Below are positions 29,282 through 38,109 of a stretch of 64,000 bases of DNA, piece by piece (position 1 is the stretch's first letter; every line of letters begins with the position of its first letter). Source of the DNA: Demequina sediminis. Its GTDB lineage: Bacteria > Actinomycetota > Actinomycetes > Actinomycetales > Demequinaceae. The notes under the pieces are model-generated. The model had not been told where the DNA came from. It ran no database searches and was given only the letters and a program-made list of their open reading frames with translations. The translations under genes were made by a program, and so were the position numbers. Location: assembly GCF_030296675.1 (NCBI RefSeq), contig NZ_AP027736.1, positions 1,674,001 through 1,738,000 on the forward strand, read 5' to 3'.

Positions 29282-30658
29282 ATGACGAACCCCACCTGGG
29301 CCTTCGAGACCAAGCAGATCCACGCCGGTCAGACCCCCGATTCAGAGACGGGCGCCCGTGCTCTGCCCATCTACCAGACCACCTCGTTCGTGTTCGAGGA
29401 CACCACGCAGGCCGCGGCCCGCTTCGCGCTCGCGGAGCTGGGCCCGATCTACACGCGCATCGGCAACCCGACCCAGCAGGCGGTCGAGGACCGGATCGCG
29501 GCGCTCGAGGGCGGCGTCGGCGCGCTTCTGGTCGCCAGCGGATCCGCCGCGAACACCCTCGCGATCCAGAACATCGCGGAGGCGGGCGACCACGTCGTGT
29601 CGAGCCCTTCGCTCTACGGCGGCACACACAACCTGTTCGCGCACACGCTGCCCAAGTTCGGCATCGAGGTGACGTTCGTCGAGAACCCGGACGACCCCGA
29701 GTCGTGGCGCGCCGCGGTTCGCCCCAACACCAAGGCGTTCTTCGGAGAGTCCATCTCGAACCCGAAGCAGGACGTGCTCGACATCGAGGCGGTCGCGGCC
29801 GTGGCGCACGAGGTCGGCGTTCCGCTGATCGTCGACAACACCGTCGCGAGCCCGTACCTCGTGAACCCGCTCGCGTGGGGGGCGGACATCGTCACCCACT
29901 CGGCCACGAAGTATCTCGGCGGCCACGGCACCGCCATCGGCGGCGTGATCGTCGACGGCGGCTCGTTCGACTTCGGCGCCCACCCGGAGCGCTTCCCCAA
30001 CTACAACACGCCCGACCCGAGCTACAACGGCCTGGTCTACGGCCGCGACCTGGGCGTCGACGGCATCTTCGGGGTGAACCTCAGCTTCATCCTCAAGGCC
30101 CGCGTGCAGTTGCTGCGCGACACCGGCGCCGCGATCAGCCCGTTCAACGCGTTCCTCATCGCCCAGGGCGTCGAGACCCTCAGCCTGCGCGTCGAGCGCC
30201 ACGTCGAGAACGCCAAGCAGGTCGCCGACTTCCTCGAGGGTCACGCCCAGGTGACGTCGGTCGCCTACAGCGGCCTGGCGAGCTCCCGCTGGAACCACCT
30301 CCAGAAGAAGTACGCCCCCAAGGGCGGCGGCAGCGTGCTCGCGTTCGAGATCGTGGGCGGCAAGGAGGCGGGCCAGGCGTTCGTCGACGCGCTGCAGCTG
30401 CACTCGCTGGTGGCGAACATCGGCGACGTGCGCTCGCTCGCGATTCACCCGGCGACCACCACGCACTCGCAGCTCAACGAGGCGCAGCAGCTCTCCGCGG
30501 GCGTCTCCCCCGCGCTGGTGCGCCTCGCGGTGGGCATCGAGAACATCGACGACATCCTGGGCGACCTCGCCCTGGGCTTCGAGGCCGCAGCCGCGGTCGC
30601 GCGGCGGCAGGACGATGCGCTGGCAGAGGCGGTTTCGAACGTGGCAGCACCGGCGTGA
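29282..30658 (+). CDS. metY: O-acetylhomoserine sulfhydrylase
   Basis: 458 aa PLP enzyme of the Cys/Met metabolism family. Forms homocysteine from O-acetylhomoserine and sulfide. Motifs are QTTSFVFEDTTQAA, YTRIGNPTQQAVEDRIAALE, PLP Lys in VTHSATKYLGGHGT, and the C-terminal SLAIHPATTTHSQL. ATG 29282 has AAGGAG upstream; the frame is open further upstream to 29171 but without a ribosome binding site. Its stop overlaps the metX2 start (GTGA), so the two are coupled. Confidence 0.96.
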   Translation: MTNPTWAFETKQIHAGQTPDSETGARALPIYQTTSFVFEDTTQAAARFALAELGPIYTRIGNPTQQAVEDRIAALEGGVGALLVASGSAANTLAIQNIAEAGDHVVSSPSLYGGTHNLFAHTLPKFGIEVTFVENPDDPESWRAAVRPNTKAFFGESISNPKQDVLDIEAVAAVAHEVGVPLIVDNTVASPYLVNPLAWGADIVTHSATKYLGGHGTAIGGVIVDGGSFDFGAHPERFPNYNTPDPSYNGLVYGRDLGVDGIFGVNLSFILKARVQLLRDTGAAISPFNAFLIAQGVETLSLRVERHVENAKQVADFLEGHAQVTSVAYSGLASSRWNHLQKKYAPKGGGSVLAFEIVGGKEAGQAFVDALQLHSLVANIGDVRSLAIHPATTTHSQLNEAQQLSAGVSPALVRLAVGIENIDDILGDLALGFEAAAAVARRQDDALAEAVSNVAAPA

Positions 30659-31857
30659 CCGACCACGTCGACACCGCCTGGGCGCCGGCGGGCGAGGCGA
30701 GGGATGAGGCCGGGCCCATTCCCGCATCGTCCGCCTGGCGCCCGGGCGACCACCCCGGCGAACGCAGGTTCGCGCACCTGGGCGAGATCCCACTCGAGGG
30801 CGACCCTCGCGGCACGCTCGACGTGACGCTCGCGTACGAGACGTGGGGCGAGCTCAACGACGCGCGCGACAACGCCGTGTACGTGGCGCACGCGTTCACG
30901 GGCGACAGCCACGTGCTGGGCGACGCCGGCCCCGGCCACCCCACCGGCGGCTGGTGGTCCGACCTGGTCGGGCCGGGCAAGGTGATCGACACCGACAGGT
31001 TCTTCGTGGTGAGCGCCAACGTGGTGGGCGGCTGCCAGGGCTCGACCGGGCCCGCGCACCCGCACCCCGAGGACGGGCGCCCGTGGGGCTCGAGCTTCCC
31101 GTACGTCACGCTCCACGACCAGGTGGTCGCGGAGGCGCGCCTGGCGGACCTGCTCGGCATCGACGCGTGGGCGCTGATCCTGGGCCCGTCGATGGGCGGA
31201 ATGCGGGCCGTCGAGTGGGCGGCCACGTACCCGGAGCGGGTGCGGGCCATCGCGGCGATCGGCACAACGGCGGCCACCACGGCCGACCAGATCGCCTGGC
31301 ATGCGTCGCAGGCGGCCGCGATCCGGCTGGACGCGAACTTCCGCGGCGGCGACTACTACGACGCGCCCGACGGCGAGGGCCCGCACCACGGGCTCGGGCT
31401 GGCGCGCGTGATCGCGCACACCACCTACCGGTCCGCGCCCGAGCTCAACGAGCGGTTCGGCCGGTCCGTCCAGGACGGCGACCCGCTGCGCCCGGAGGGG
31501 TTCTTCCAGGTCGAGTCCTACCTGGACCACCACGCGGACAAGCTGGCGCGGCGGTTCGATGCGAACTCGTACCTGCGGATGCTGCACGCGATCAACACGC
31601 ACGACGTGGGCCGCGGCCGCGGCGGCGTCGAGGCCGCGCTGTCACGCTACGAGGGCGAGGCCCTGGTGGTCGCGATCGACTCCGACCGCCTCTACCCCCT
31701 GGCCGACGCCGAGCGGCTCGCCGGTGCGATCCCGCGCGCCGAGCTGGTGGTGCTCCACAGCGACATCGGGCACGACGGCTTCCTGGTGCCCGATTCGGGG
31801 TTGAACGATGCGGTGGCCGGGCTGCTCGAGCGGGTGGCGGTGGGGGTGGGCGCGTAG
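30655..31857 (+). CDS. metX: Homoserine O-acyltransferase (MetX family), copy 2
   Basis: 400 aa. Catalytic triad in LILGPSMGGMRAVEW, VVAIDSDRLYP and SDIGHDGFL. Same N-terminal pattern as copy 1 (IPASSAWRPGDHPG against IPASAAWRDGDHPG). GTG start overlaps the metY stop, the common actinobacterial metY-metX order, so this is probably the main methionine-pathway enzyme. Copy 1 may be redundant or act on another amino alcohol. Confidence 0.93.
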   Translation: MTDHVDTAWAPAGEARDEAGPIPASSAWRPGDHPGERRFAHLGEIPLEGDPRGTLDVTLAYETWGELNDARDNAVYVAHAFTGDSHVLGDAGPGHPTGGWWSDLVGPGKVIDTDRFFVVSANVVGGCQGSTGPAHPHPEDGRPWGSSFPYVTLHDQVVAEARLADLLGIDAWALILGPSMGGMRAVEWAATYPERVRAIAAIGTTAATTADQIAWHASQAAAIRLDANFRGGDYYDAPDGEGPHHGLGLARVIAHTTYRSAPELNERFGRSVQDGDPLRPEGFFQVESYLDHHADKLARRFDANSYLRMLHAINTHDVGRGRGGVEAALSRYEGEALVVAIDSDRLYPLADAERLAGAIPRAELVVLHSDIGHDGFLVPDSGLNDAVAGLLERVAVGVGA

Positions 31858-32164
31858 AGCGTCGAGTCCAACATCGCTCGGTCCACGCTGGGGTGGTTCG
31901 ACAAGGGCGCGGCAAGCAGGTCGGACCTCTGGATGAGGCGTCGTCGCGGCCGTAGCTGGCCACGATGGCGACGTCGAGCTCGTTCAGCACCCGGAACATG
32001 CGCGACATGCACAAGGTCGTGCGCCCCGACTCGAGATCGACCATGTAGTCGCGGGTGAGCGCGAGCCGCTCCGCCAGCGCTGCCTGGCTGATGCCCGCCT
32101 CCTCACGCGCGTCCGTGACGACGGCGGCGAGGTCCTGCGGCTTGCGTGCGGTCAGTTTCGGCAT
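31592..32164 (-). CDS. XRE-family (HipB-like) helix-turn-helix regulator; 3' end uncertain
   Basis: ATG 32164. The N-terminal about 80 residues form a clear HTH: AAVVTDAREEAGISQAALAE, RLALTRDYMVDLESGRTTL, SRMFRVLNELDVAIVASYGR. After DDASSR the frame has no stop until 31592, running antisense through the metX2 end, so the natural C-terminus is probably lost to a frameshift near 31900-31940. HipB-like repressors pair with HipA kinases, but no hipA is visible. Possible self-operators lie just upstream (32203-32248). Confidence 0.62.
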   Translation of the reverse strand: MPKLTARKPQDLAAVVTDAREEAGISQAALAERLALTRDYMVDLESGRTTLCMSRMFRVLNELDVAIVASYGRDDASSRGPTCLPRPCRTTPAWTERCWTRRSTRPPPPPPARAARPPHRSTPNRAPGSRRARCRCGAPPARRAGSHRRAARRRPGGRGGRSRSRPPGPRPRSVTARPRRRRGRGPRRAC

Positions 32165-32202
32165 GGCACCGTTCCTTGCGTGGCGTCGGCCCCGGTCTCC
32201 GA

Positions 32203-32248
32203 GATGTGGGAATGTCGCCACACTGCCCGATGTGGGAAATATCCCGCA
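32203..32248. promoter_or_regulatory. Putative operators of the XRE regulator
   Basis: GATGTGGGAA occurs twice (32203-32212 and 32229-32238). The second is part of the inverted repeat TGTGGGAAATATCCCGCA at 32231-32248. They lie 40-85 nt before the HTH gene start, the usual place for autoregulation. Confidence 0.45.
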
Positions 32249-32344
32249 ATCGCAGTAGTGGGGATTTTGCCGCTACCCCGGCAACCGCCGATGTCCCGTC
32301 GGCGCTGTTCCGCTCAGGGCCGGAACAGCCCGATCACACAACGC

Positions 32345-32632
32345 TCAAGCCTCCCCCACCACCAGGCCGAGCTCAAGCAGCTGGGCGACGAAGGCTCGCA
32401 CTTCGGGCATGATCTGCTCGGCGGGGACATCGTAGGCCTCCACGAGCTCTGCGACGATGGCCGCCTCGCTCAGCGTGCCGTCGATGCGCACCCAGATCTC
32501 GAGGGCTGTGCCCTCGAAGATGTACGGCACCTGCTGCTCCTCGAGGCGCGGGAGGTTGAGCACGGTGGCGCGGGTCTCCGAGGCCACCTCGGCAAGCCCC
32601 TCGGTGCGGGTCAGCGGGGTCGGCTCGGTCAT
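32345..32632 (-). CDS. PqqD-like protein (RRE-fold), copy 1
   Basis: 95 aa. Pattern of the PqqD family, a winged-helix fold used as a RiPP recognition element: LEEQQVPYIFEGTALEIWVR, IDGTLSEAAIVAELVEAY, FVAQLLELGLV. PqqD proteins bind leader peptides and hand them to modifying enzymes, but many stand-alone actinobacterial members are uncharacterised. ATG 32632 is preceded by CAGGATG, matching copy 2. A 34-codon ORF sits just upstream on the same strand. No radical SAM, cyclodehydratase or lanthipeptide synthetase is visible nearby. Confidence 0.82.
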   Translation of the reverse strand: MTEPTPLTRTEGLAEVASETRATVLNLPRLEEQQVPYIFEGTALEIWVRIDGTLSEAAIVAELVEAYDVPAEQIMPEVRAFVAQLLELGLVVGEA

Positions 32633-32653
32633 GGGTTCATCCTGCCTGCTCAC

Positions 32654-32758
32654 CTACCGTGAGCGGTACCGCTCGGCCGCGATGTTGTCCCCGCGCCCGG
32701 CGAGGAGCTCGACGACGCGACGGCCGGGCCGCTCGAGCTCGCGTTCTGTTGATGACAT
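32654..32758 (-). CDS. Small ORF (34 aa) upstream of PqqD-like protein
   Basis: ATG 32758 follows a strong GGGAGGAAG ribosome binding site with about 7-nt spacing. The product starts MSSTERELERPGRRVVELLA and ends with Tyr-Arg-Ser-Arg after a Gly/Asp/Asn segment. It sits 21 nt before the PqqD-like gene, so it could be a co-expressed RiPP-type precursor. It may instead be a leader ORF or the remnant of a larger gene. Not recognised by family. Confidence 0.45.
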   Translation of the reverse strand: MSSTERELERPGRRVVELLAGRGDNIAAERYRSR

Positions 32759-32815
32759 GAGGTCTTCCTCCCAATCACGAGACCCAACTGTCAACAACGT
32801 CCGTCAGTTCTAGAG

Positions 32816-34090
32816 CTAGAGCGATCCGACCAGGCTCATGCCGACCGCGCTGAGTGCCAGCACCCCGGCAATCGCAACGTGTCGTCCGCGCGAACGACCC
32901 GCCATGACCGGTCCCATCAGCAGCGCAACAGCGGGAGCGACCACAAATGTGGCGTACCGCTCGTACAGCCAGGGAAGTTGCGAGAGCACGGTGAAGCCCG
33001 CGACGAGCGTCGCGACCAAGGCGATGACCCTCCATGGGTCCGCAACCTGCCCGGCTGGTCCCTGCTCCCGCCACAGTCCGAGCAACCCCGCGACCAGCAG
33101 ACCTGTCGCCAACGCGACCATCGCCCCGTAGGCGACCGACCCAAGACCGCCCAGGGCGCCCAGCACCCTTCCGAGCGGCCCGACTGGCATCGGCGCGAGC
33201 ACCGCGACAACCGCCATGGCAGCGCCTGCGGCACCCACCGCGAGCCAGTTCGACCAACCACGAGGCATGCGCAACGTCGGGAGGACCACGAGAAGCAGCA
33301 CTCCCGCAGTGAGAGCGACGAGCGGTGCGTACGCGACGGTGACGCCGTCGAAATCGCGCGCCTCCGGGAATGTCTCGAGGAACTCCTCGGTGTACTGGCC
33401 GCCGTAGACGGCCCACGTGGCGACGATGCCCGCGCCAGCCGCTAGCCCGAATGCCCCGAGCCACACAGCCCAGTCCACGAGTCGGCGCCGTGTCGACTCG
33501 GCCACCACCACGATGGCGAGTCCCAGCGCCAGCGGCGCGAGCGAGGGCTGGAGGTTGACCGCGATCGCCACCAAGACGACCTGTCCCCAGCGCCTTCGTG
33601 TCAGGAATGCGAGGACGAGGACGAGCACCGCGGGCCAGATCGGATGCACCCGAGCGCTGAACAGCGCGAGCGAGTACGCGGCGAGAGGAAGGACAGCCAC
33701 CACGCCGAGCCGGCGCCCGACCAGGACAGCCGCGCACGTCGCCGCGGCGAGGGAGACGAGGCGTCCCACGAGCAGGGCGGGGGCGCCCGTAGCGACGATC
33801 CCTCCGACCAACCACGAATACAGGGGGCTGATGCCCTGACCGACCACCTCTGTGTTGAGCGCGGGCCACACCGCGCCGCTGTGCTCGACAACCGGCAGGT
33901 ACCAGGTCACCTCATCGGGGCGGCCCGGCAGAGCCACTGCGATCAGCGCGTTGGCGGCGAGGAGGCCGCCAAGGACCCACCAGATCGCTCGTGTGTTCGC
34001 AACACTACGATGCGGACCTGCGAAACGGGGTTCCGTCGGCGCACTGGTTCGCTGTGTCAACTCGTCGCTTTGGCCGCTCATCGGTAGCAT
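32816..34090 (-). CDS. Polytopic membrane protein, GT-C-like glycosyltransferase fold
   Basis: 424 aa with about ten to eleven hydrophobic helices. The short N-terminal cytoplasmic segment is followed by the first helix (WWVLGGLLAANALIAVALPG) and a luminal loop RPDEVTWYLPVVEHSG carrying acidic residues, as in polyprenyl-sugar-dependent GT-C enzymes. The start ATG 34090 has GGGAGG 5 nt upstream; longer frames are rejected. Last large gene of the glycan operon. Acceptor and sugar unknown; it could also be a flippase-like protein. Confidence 0.7.
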   Translation of the reverse strand: MLPMSGQSDELTQRTSAPTEPRFAGPHRSVANTRAIWWVLGGLLAANALIAVALPGRPDEVTWYLPVVEHSGAVWPALNTEVVGQGISPLYSWLVGGIVATGAPALLVGRLVSLAAATCAAVLVGRRLGVVAVLPLAAYSLALFSARVHPIWPAVLVLVLAFLTRRRWGQVVLVAIAVNLQPSLAPLALGLAIVVVAESTRRRLVDWAVWLGAFGLAAGAGIVATWAVYGGQYTEEFLETFPEARDFDGVTVAYAPLVALTAGVLLLVVLPTLRMPRGWSNWLAVGAAGAAMAVVAVLAPMPVGPLGRVLGALGGLGSVAYGAMVALATGLLVAGLLGLWREQGPAGQVADPWRVIALVATLVAGFTVLSQLPWLYERYATFVVAPAVALLMGPVMAGRSRGRHVAIAGVLALSAVGMSLVGSL

Positions 34091-34130
34091 CGATCCTCCC
34101 TGGTAGTCGGAGCCCGCGCCGCCCATACGT

Positions 34131-35680
34131 CTAGTTGCGTTCGGACTCGAGCCAATCGCTGACGAGCTGACCGTCAACATATCGATGGATGGCATAGTCA
34201 TCTCCCCCGGCGCGGCTGACGTCGACCAGCCCGACGCCGCTCTGCGTCAGCTCGTCCACAAGCTCGCTATCGGCGCACTCAACCACATTACGTTGGACAT
34301 AGATCAGTTGAGCTCCGCGAACCGAGCAGTCGCTCGATACGACCAGATCGCCGGGCTGCGCAATTTGCCTCGCCGCGCTCCACACTGCAACCCGAGCCGA
34401 CGCATGTTCGAGCGCGCTGCGAACTGTCAGATCGATGTACGCCACCGATACCACCAGACTCGCGACCAGCACGACGGCAGCCCACCGGAGCCTAGGCGCG
34501 CCAGAGCTTCGCACAGCCACGGCGGCAAGGAGCGCCACCGCGAGCGTGACCTTGTTCGTGTCGTAGACATAGGTGCCGGCGTGACCCGCGAGCACGAGGT
34601 TCTCTGCCACACCCACAAGGAGCACTGTGCACAGCAAGCGGGCGTACCAGTCGATCCGGTGGAGGCGAATCGTCATCACGCGGTGCACTCGCGGGCGGAG
34701 CATCAGGGTGATCGCAACCAGCGGCACCATCGCGAGCGCCCATGCCCAGAAAACCTTCGCCAGACGCACGATGTTGAGACCTCGAGCATCAGCTCGCTGC
34801 GTCATGTGCGCCACGATCTCTGAGAGCGGGACGAGGCCACTCCATTGGTAAGCGGTCAACGCGAGCGCAGTCAGGACGCCCGCACCAATGCTCAGCGCCG
34901 CGGCACGATTCAGCCGCACGCTCCCAGGACGGAACCAGAGCGCGACCGCGATGACCACGAAGATCAGGATTCCGGTCCACTCGCTATAAGCTGCGGCGAA
35001 ACTGGCGGTCAAGAGCACCGCAGGCACGTACCGTGCCTCGGGAGCTGTCGCGAGGAGGAGGAGGGTTCCAGCCAACGCGACCTGCACCACCGAGTGGCCC
35101 CAGTAGCCGAAGAAGGCCGATTGTAGACCCACGGGGGATACGAGGTAGGCCGCCGCGATGACGATTGCCCAGGCCGTGCCGCGGGTCGGCCCACGAGGAG
35201 ACGACGCGCGGTCAGGAAGAGCAGAGCTGTCGTTGCTGCCGCGAGCGTCAGCCCCAAACCTCTGATGACGGCCAACGAAGGCTCGGCGACGGCAGATACC
35301 GCCGCAGCCAGGACGAAAGCGCCCGGCGGGAAGGATGTATAGAAGAGGAGCCCAGCGTCCGATTCCACGCTCGAACCTGGGAGGTTGTCGATCCCCCGGT
35401 CGGCGATGTCTCCGAACGTGAACACGGGCAGCAGGCGGGTTTCGTCAACCTCGTGCTCGCTGAGTGCGAGAACCGTGGCTGCGACGTGCGACGGAGCATC
35501 GTCGTTGAGCGCATAGCCCAGCGCGGGCGCGCGCAACCACGCCTGTCCGAAGGCGACGAGCGCGCCGACAAGCACCGCAGCCAGCGCGATCTCGGCTACG
35601 AGCCGGACCCCCGAGCGCGGCACATCCTGCGAATCTCGTGATCGCTGACGACTGCGCGTGACAGGTACGGGGGTGGTCAC
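34131..35680 (-). CDS. Polytopic membrane glycosyltransferase-like protein (frameshifted)
   Basis: About 516 aa if restored. The N-terminal part is a helix (VAEIALAAVLVGALVAFGQA) followed by luminal GYALNDDAPSHVAATVLAL, whose acidic pair is typical of GT-C enzymes. The C-terminal part starts GLQSAFFGYWGHSVVQVAL and continues with several helices. The two join as LVGRPRGTAWAIVIAAAYLV after one base is added at 35183-35185. GTG start overlaps the preceding isomerase end. A role in assembling or transferring a lipid-linked sugar is inferred from the operon. Confidence 0.75.
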
Positions 35681-36527
35681 GGGAGCGCTCCTCGCCGCGC
35701 GACTCAGCGAGCAGCGAGCGGGTCAGATCGATCGCCGCCGCGGCCCTCGCCGCGCCCTCACCCGGACTTCCGGGGCGCATCTCGATCGAGATGGCGCCCT
35801 GGTACCCGACGTCGCCGAGCGCGGAGAATCCCGCCGCATGGTCGACCACCATATTCTCGATCTCCCCAAGTTGAGGTGCGCTCACGTGGTAGTGCCGTAG
35901 CAAGCTGGCGTGCTCGCGCACCGCGTCACCGATGTGGTCTCCCGCCAAGGTCATGCCGGCAGCGTCAAGGTGAAGCCCGAAGCCGGGGTGGTTGACATCT
36001 TCGACCAGGCGAGCACCGGCGGCGGCGGTCGTGACGAAGCTGCAGGCGTACTGCGGGGGATTGGGCTCGATGCATAGGCACGTGCCCGCTGCGGCCGCGA
36101 TCGCGCCCAGTTCGGAGAACACCTCGACTGCAAGAGGCCAGACGCTCGCCTCTGTCGCGCCGTCAGGCACCTGCCTGTTGCGAGGCGAGCCGAACACCAG
36201 GACGCCGACATCCATGCGGCCCGCAAGCTCGACGAATCTCGCAAGGTGATCGATGGCCGCACGCCGCGTCGACGCGTCCTGGAACAGGGTCAGGTCCTCA
36301 CGCCCAAAGAGCATGGACTGGAATGCCACGACCTCGATCCCATGATCACTCCAAAAGGACACATAGCTGCCAAGCTCGACGTCAGAGACATTGGTCGGAT
36401 CCTTGAAGACCTTGGTCGGCGCGATCTCGACCGCGGCGACCCCCAGGCCCTGGAGCGCACGGGCAACCTCTGCCTCCTCCTCCGCGGGCCACGCGATGTT
36501 GGAGATCGCCAAGCGCGGTGCGGTCAT
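35677..36527 (-). CDS. Sugar phosphate isomerase/epimerase (TIM barrel, AP-endonuclease 2 superfamily)
   Basis: About 283 aa. Barrel motifs are LAISNIAWPAEEEAEVARAL, GVAAVEIAPTKVF, CIEPNPPQY, GFGLHLDAAGM and HYHVSAPQLGEIE, with metal-type Glu, Asp, His and Glu residues (ISIEM). The raw frame runs on 230 nt into the next gene. One extra base at 35681-35683 gives a stop that overlaps the next GTG start (GTGA), as elsewhere in this operon. Probably interconverts a sugar used by the glycan pathway; substrate unknown. Confidence 0.8.
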
Positions 36528-37294
36528 GCCGCGCGCTCGCTTCGCACGAAGGCTGCGAGGCCGTCAAGCACTGCATCTCGGCCGTAGAGGTAGCCGTCAT
36601 GTCCGTTCCACACATGCGCGTGCACCGAGCGCATGTCATAGAGGCCGGACCGCATACCGTCGGGCCGGTTGTCGAAGTCGCGTCCGAAGGCGTGACGCGC
36701 TACGTCCCGGGTCGAGACGGGCTCCGTCGCGAGGTTCACCAGCGGCAGATTGTGCGCGATGATCCGGTCGAGGTCCTCGGCGAGCCAGCGCAGGTCGTAG
36801 TACTGAAACACCCCGTCCGCATGGATGCGCTCCACGTTGTTGTCGTGCAGCAGGTCGTAGATCACATTCTTCTTGATCCCGGGCCCGAACAGGCCCGGCA
36901 GGCGCACGATGTGGACCGACGGGAACTGCCCCGTCGCGAAAGCCTCGAGCCCGAGCCGGTGGAGCCCGTAGGGATGGAGACCGTCGGTTGGCGGTTCGGT
37001 CTCCTCCGTCACCCCGACGGGGTCCCGGTACACGTCGATCGTCGAGACCAGCACCAGACGTTCCGCATCGATCGACTCGAGAGTCCGCTTGAGCTGCTCG
37101 ATGTGCGCGACGTCGTCGTCCGGGTTCTGGTTGATCCGCCACTTCTCCGCCTTGGCCGCAGTGAACACGACCGTCTCGAAGGAGCGACCGGCGATCTCTG
37201 CCACGTTCGCCGAGTTGTAGAGCTCGTCGTACTCGCGAGCCGCCCGCAGGTTGCTGCCGACGAATCCCGTATAGCCGATCAATGCTGTTGTCAT
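36524..37294 (-). CDS. NAD-dependent epimerase/dehydratase (extended SDR)
   Basis: 256 aa. The nucleotide-binding motif is ALIGYTGFVGSNL, with VLVSTIDVY and PYGLHRLGLE in place of the classical Ser/Tyr-x3-Lys set (YGLHR carries Tyr but His in the Lys region), so activity may be altered. FGPGIKKNVIYDLLHDNN fits sugar-nucleotide modifying enzymes. Overlaps neighbours on both sides (ATGA). Confidence 0.83.
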   Translation of the reverse strand: MTTALIGYTGFVGSNLRAAREYDELYNSANVAEIAGRSFETVVFTAAKAEKWRINQNPDDDVAHIEQLKRTLESIDAERLVLVSTIDVYRDPVGVTEETEPPTDGLHPYGLHRLGLEAFATGQFPSVHIVRLPGLFGPGIKKNVIYDLLHDNNVERIHADGVFQYYDLRWLAEDLDRIIAHNLPLVNLATEPVSTRDVARHAFGRDFDNRPDGMRSGLYDMRSVHAHVWNGHDGYLYGRDAVLDGLAAFVRSERAA

Positions 37295-38109
37295 GCTGTC
37301 GTCGCCTCCTGTGACCGGGTCGAGCGATACCGTCCCGCGACGGCCCGGAACAGGACACCGAGGACGTGGGCGTTGCCTCTGATCGGGCTGATCTTCGTGG
37401 GGACCTTGCCCTTCGGGTACGTCCGGGTCACGGGCGTCTCAGCGGTCGCGAATCTCGGGAGGCGACCGGCCTCGATCGCCAGGTGATAGTGCAGTTCATA
37501 GGTGACGAATACATCCCGGAAGGTGTCCACCTCGGCGTCGCCGAGGAGGCGTGCGCTGTACGCCCGGAACCCATTGGTGGTGTCGGTCTGACGGACGCCC
37601 GAGGCCAGCGAGATGAGCGGCGCGTGCAGCACCTTGAGCCCGACGAGCCGTGACAGCGGCGTGTTGATGGCCCGGCCGCCCGGGATGAAGCGCGACCCCT
37701 GGACGTGGTCGACGCCCGACTCGAGCAGTTCCAGGAAGGTGGGGATCGCCTCGACGCCGTCCTTGCCGTTCCCGTCGATCACGACCACACCGGCATACCC
37801 CTGCTCGAGGCAGAAGTCGAACGCCATGCGCATCTGCGCGCTGAGTTTCCCGGGCCCGAGCTTGGTCAGCAGCGCCGTCACGCCCACCGATTCCAGGTAC
37901 GAAAGGTCGAGCGACCCGTCTGTGCTCCCACCGTCGGCGACGATGACGTCGGCCGCTGGCGCCACGTCCTGCATCCGGCGCAGCTGCGCCCGCACCTTGT
38001 CGCCTTCGTTGATCACGAACACGCACACCGCGTATTGATGGTTGCGGGGCCGCAGCTTGTCTGTCCGGTACGCGGGCACCTCGCGGGTCAGCGCGCTCTC
38101 AGGCAACAT
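37291..38109 (-). CDS. Glycosyltransferase family 2
   Basis: 272 aa GT-A enzyme without membrane helices. Nucleotide-sugar site in DVIVADGGSTDGSL, metal-site region VVVIDGNGKDGVEAIP, acceptor region QGSRFIPGG and TDTTNGFRAYS. Resembles dolichyl-phosphate-sugar synthase-like GT2 members. Donor and acceptor unknown. Same transcript as its neighbours. Confidence 0.9.
   Translation of the reverse strand: MLPESALTREVPAYRTDKLRPRNHQYAVCVFVINEGDKVRAQLRRMQDVAPAADVIVADGGSTDGSLDLSYLESVGVTALLTKLGPGKLSAQMRMAFDFCLEQGYAGVVVIDGNGKDGVEAIPTFLELLESGVDHVQGSRFIPGGRAINTPLSRLVGLKVLHAPLISLASGVRQTDTTNGFRAYSARLLGDAEVDTFRDVFVTYELHYHLAIEAGRLPRFATAETPVTRTYPKGKVPTKISPIRGNAHVLGVLFRAVAGRYRSTRSQEATTA

Noticed and set aside
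29080..31857. 925-codon plus-strand frame through metY into metX2
   Set aside because: The part before 30655 is metY read out of frame; only the metX2 segment has family motifs.
31592..31857. C-terminal half of the XRE regulator frame as real coding sequence
   Set aside because: It runs antisense through the end of metX2 with shadow-type composition; the real end is probably upstream and lost to a frameshift.
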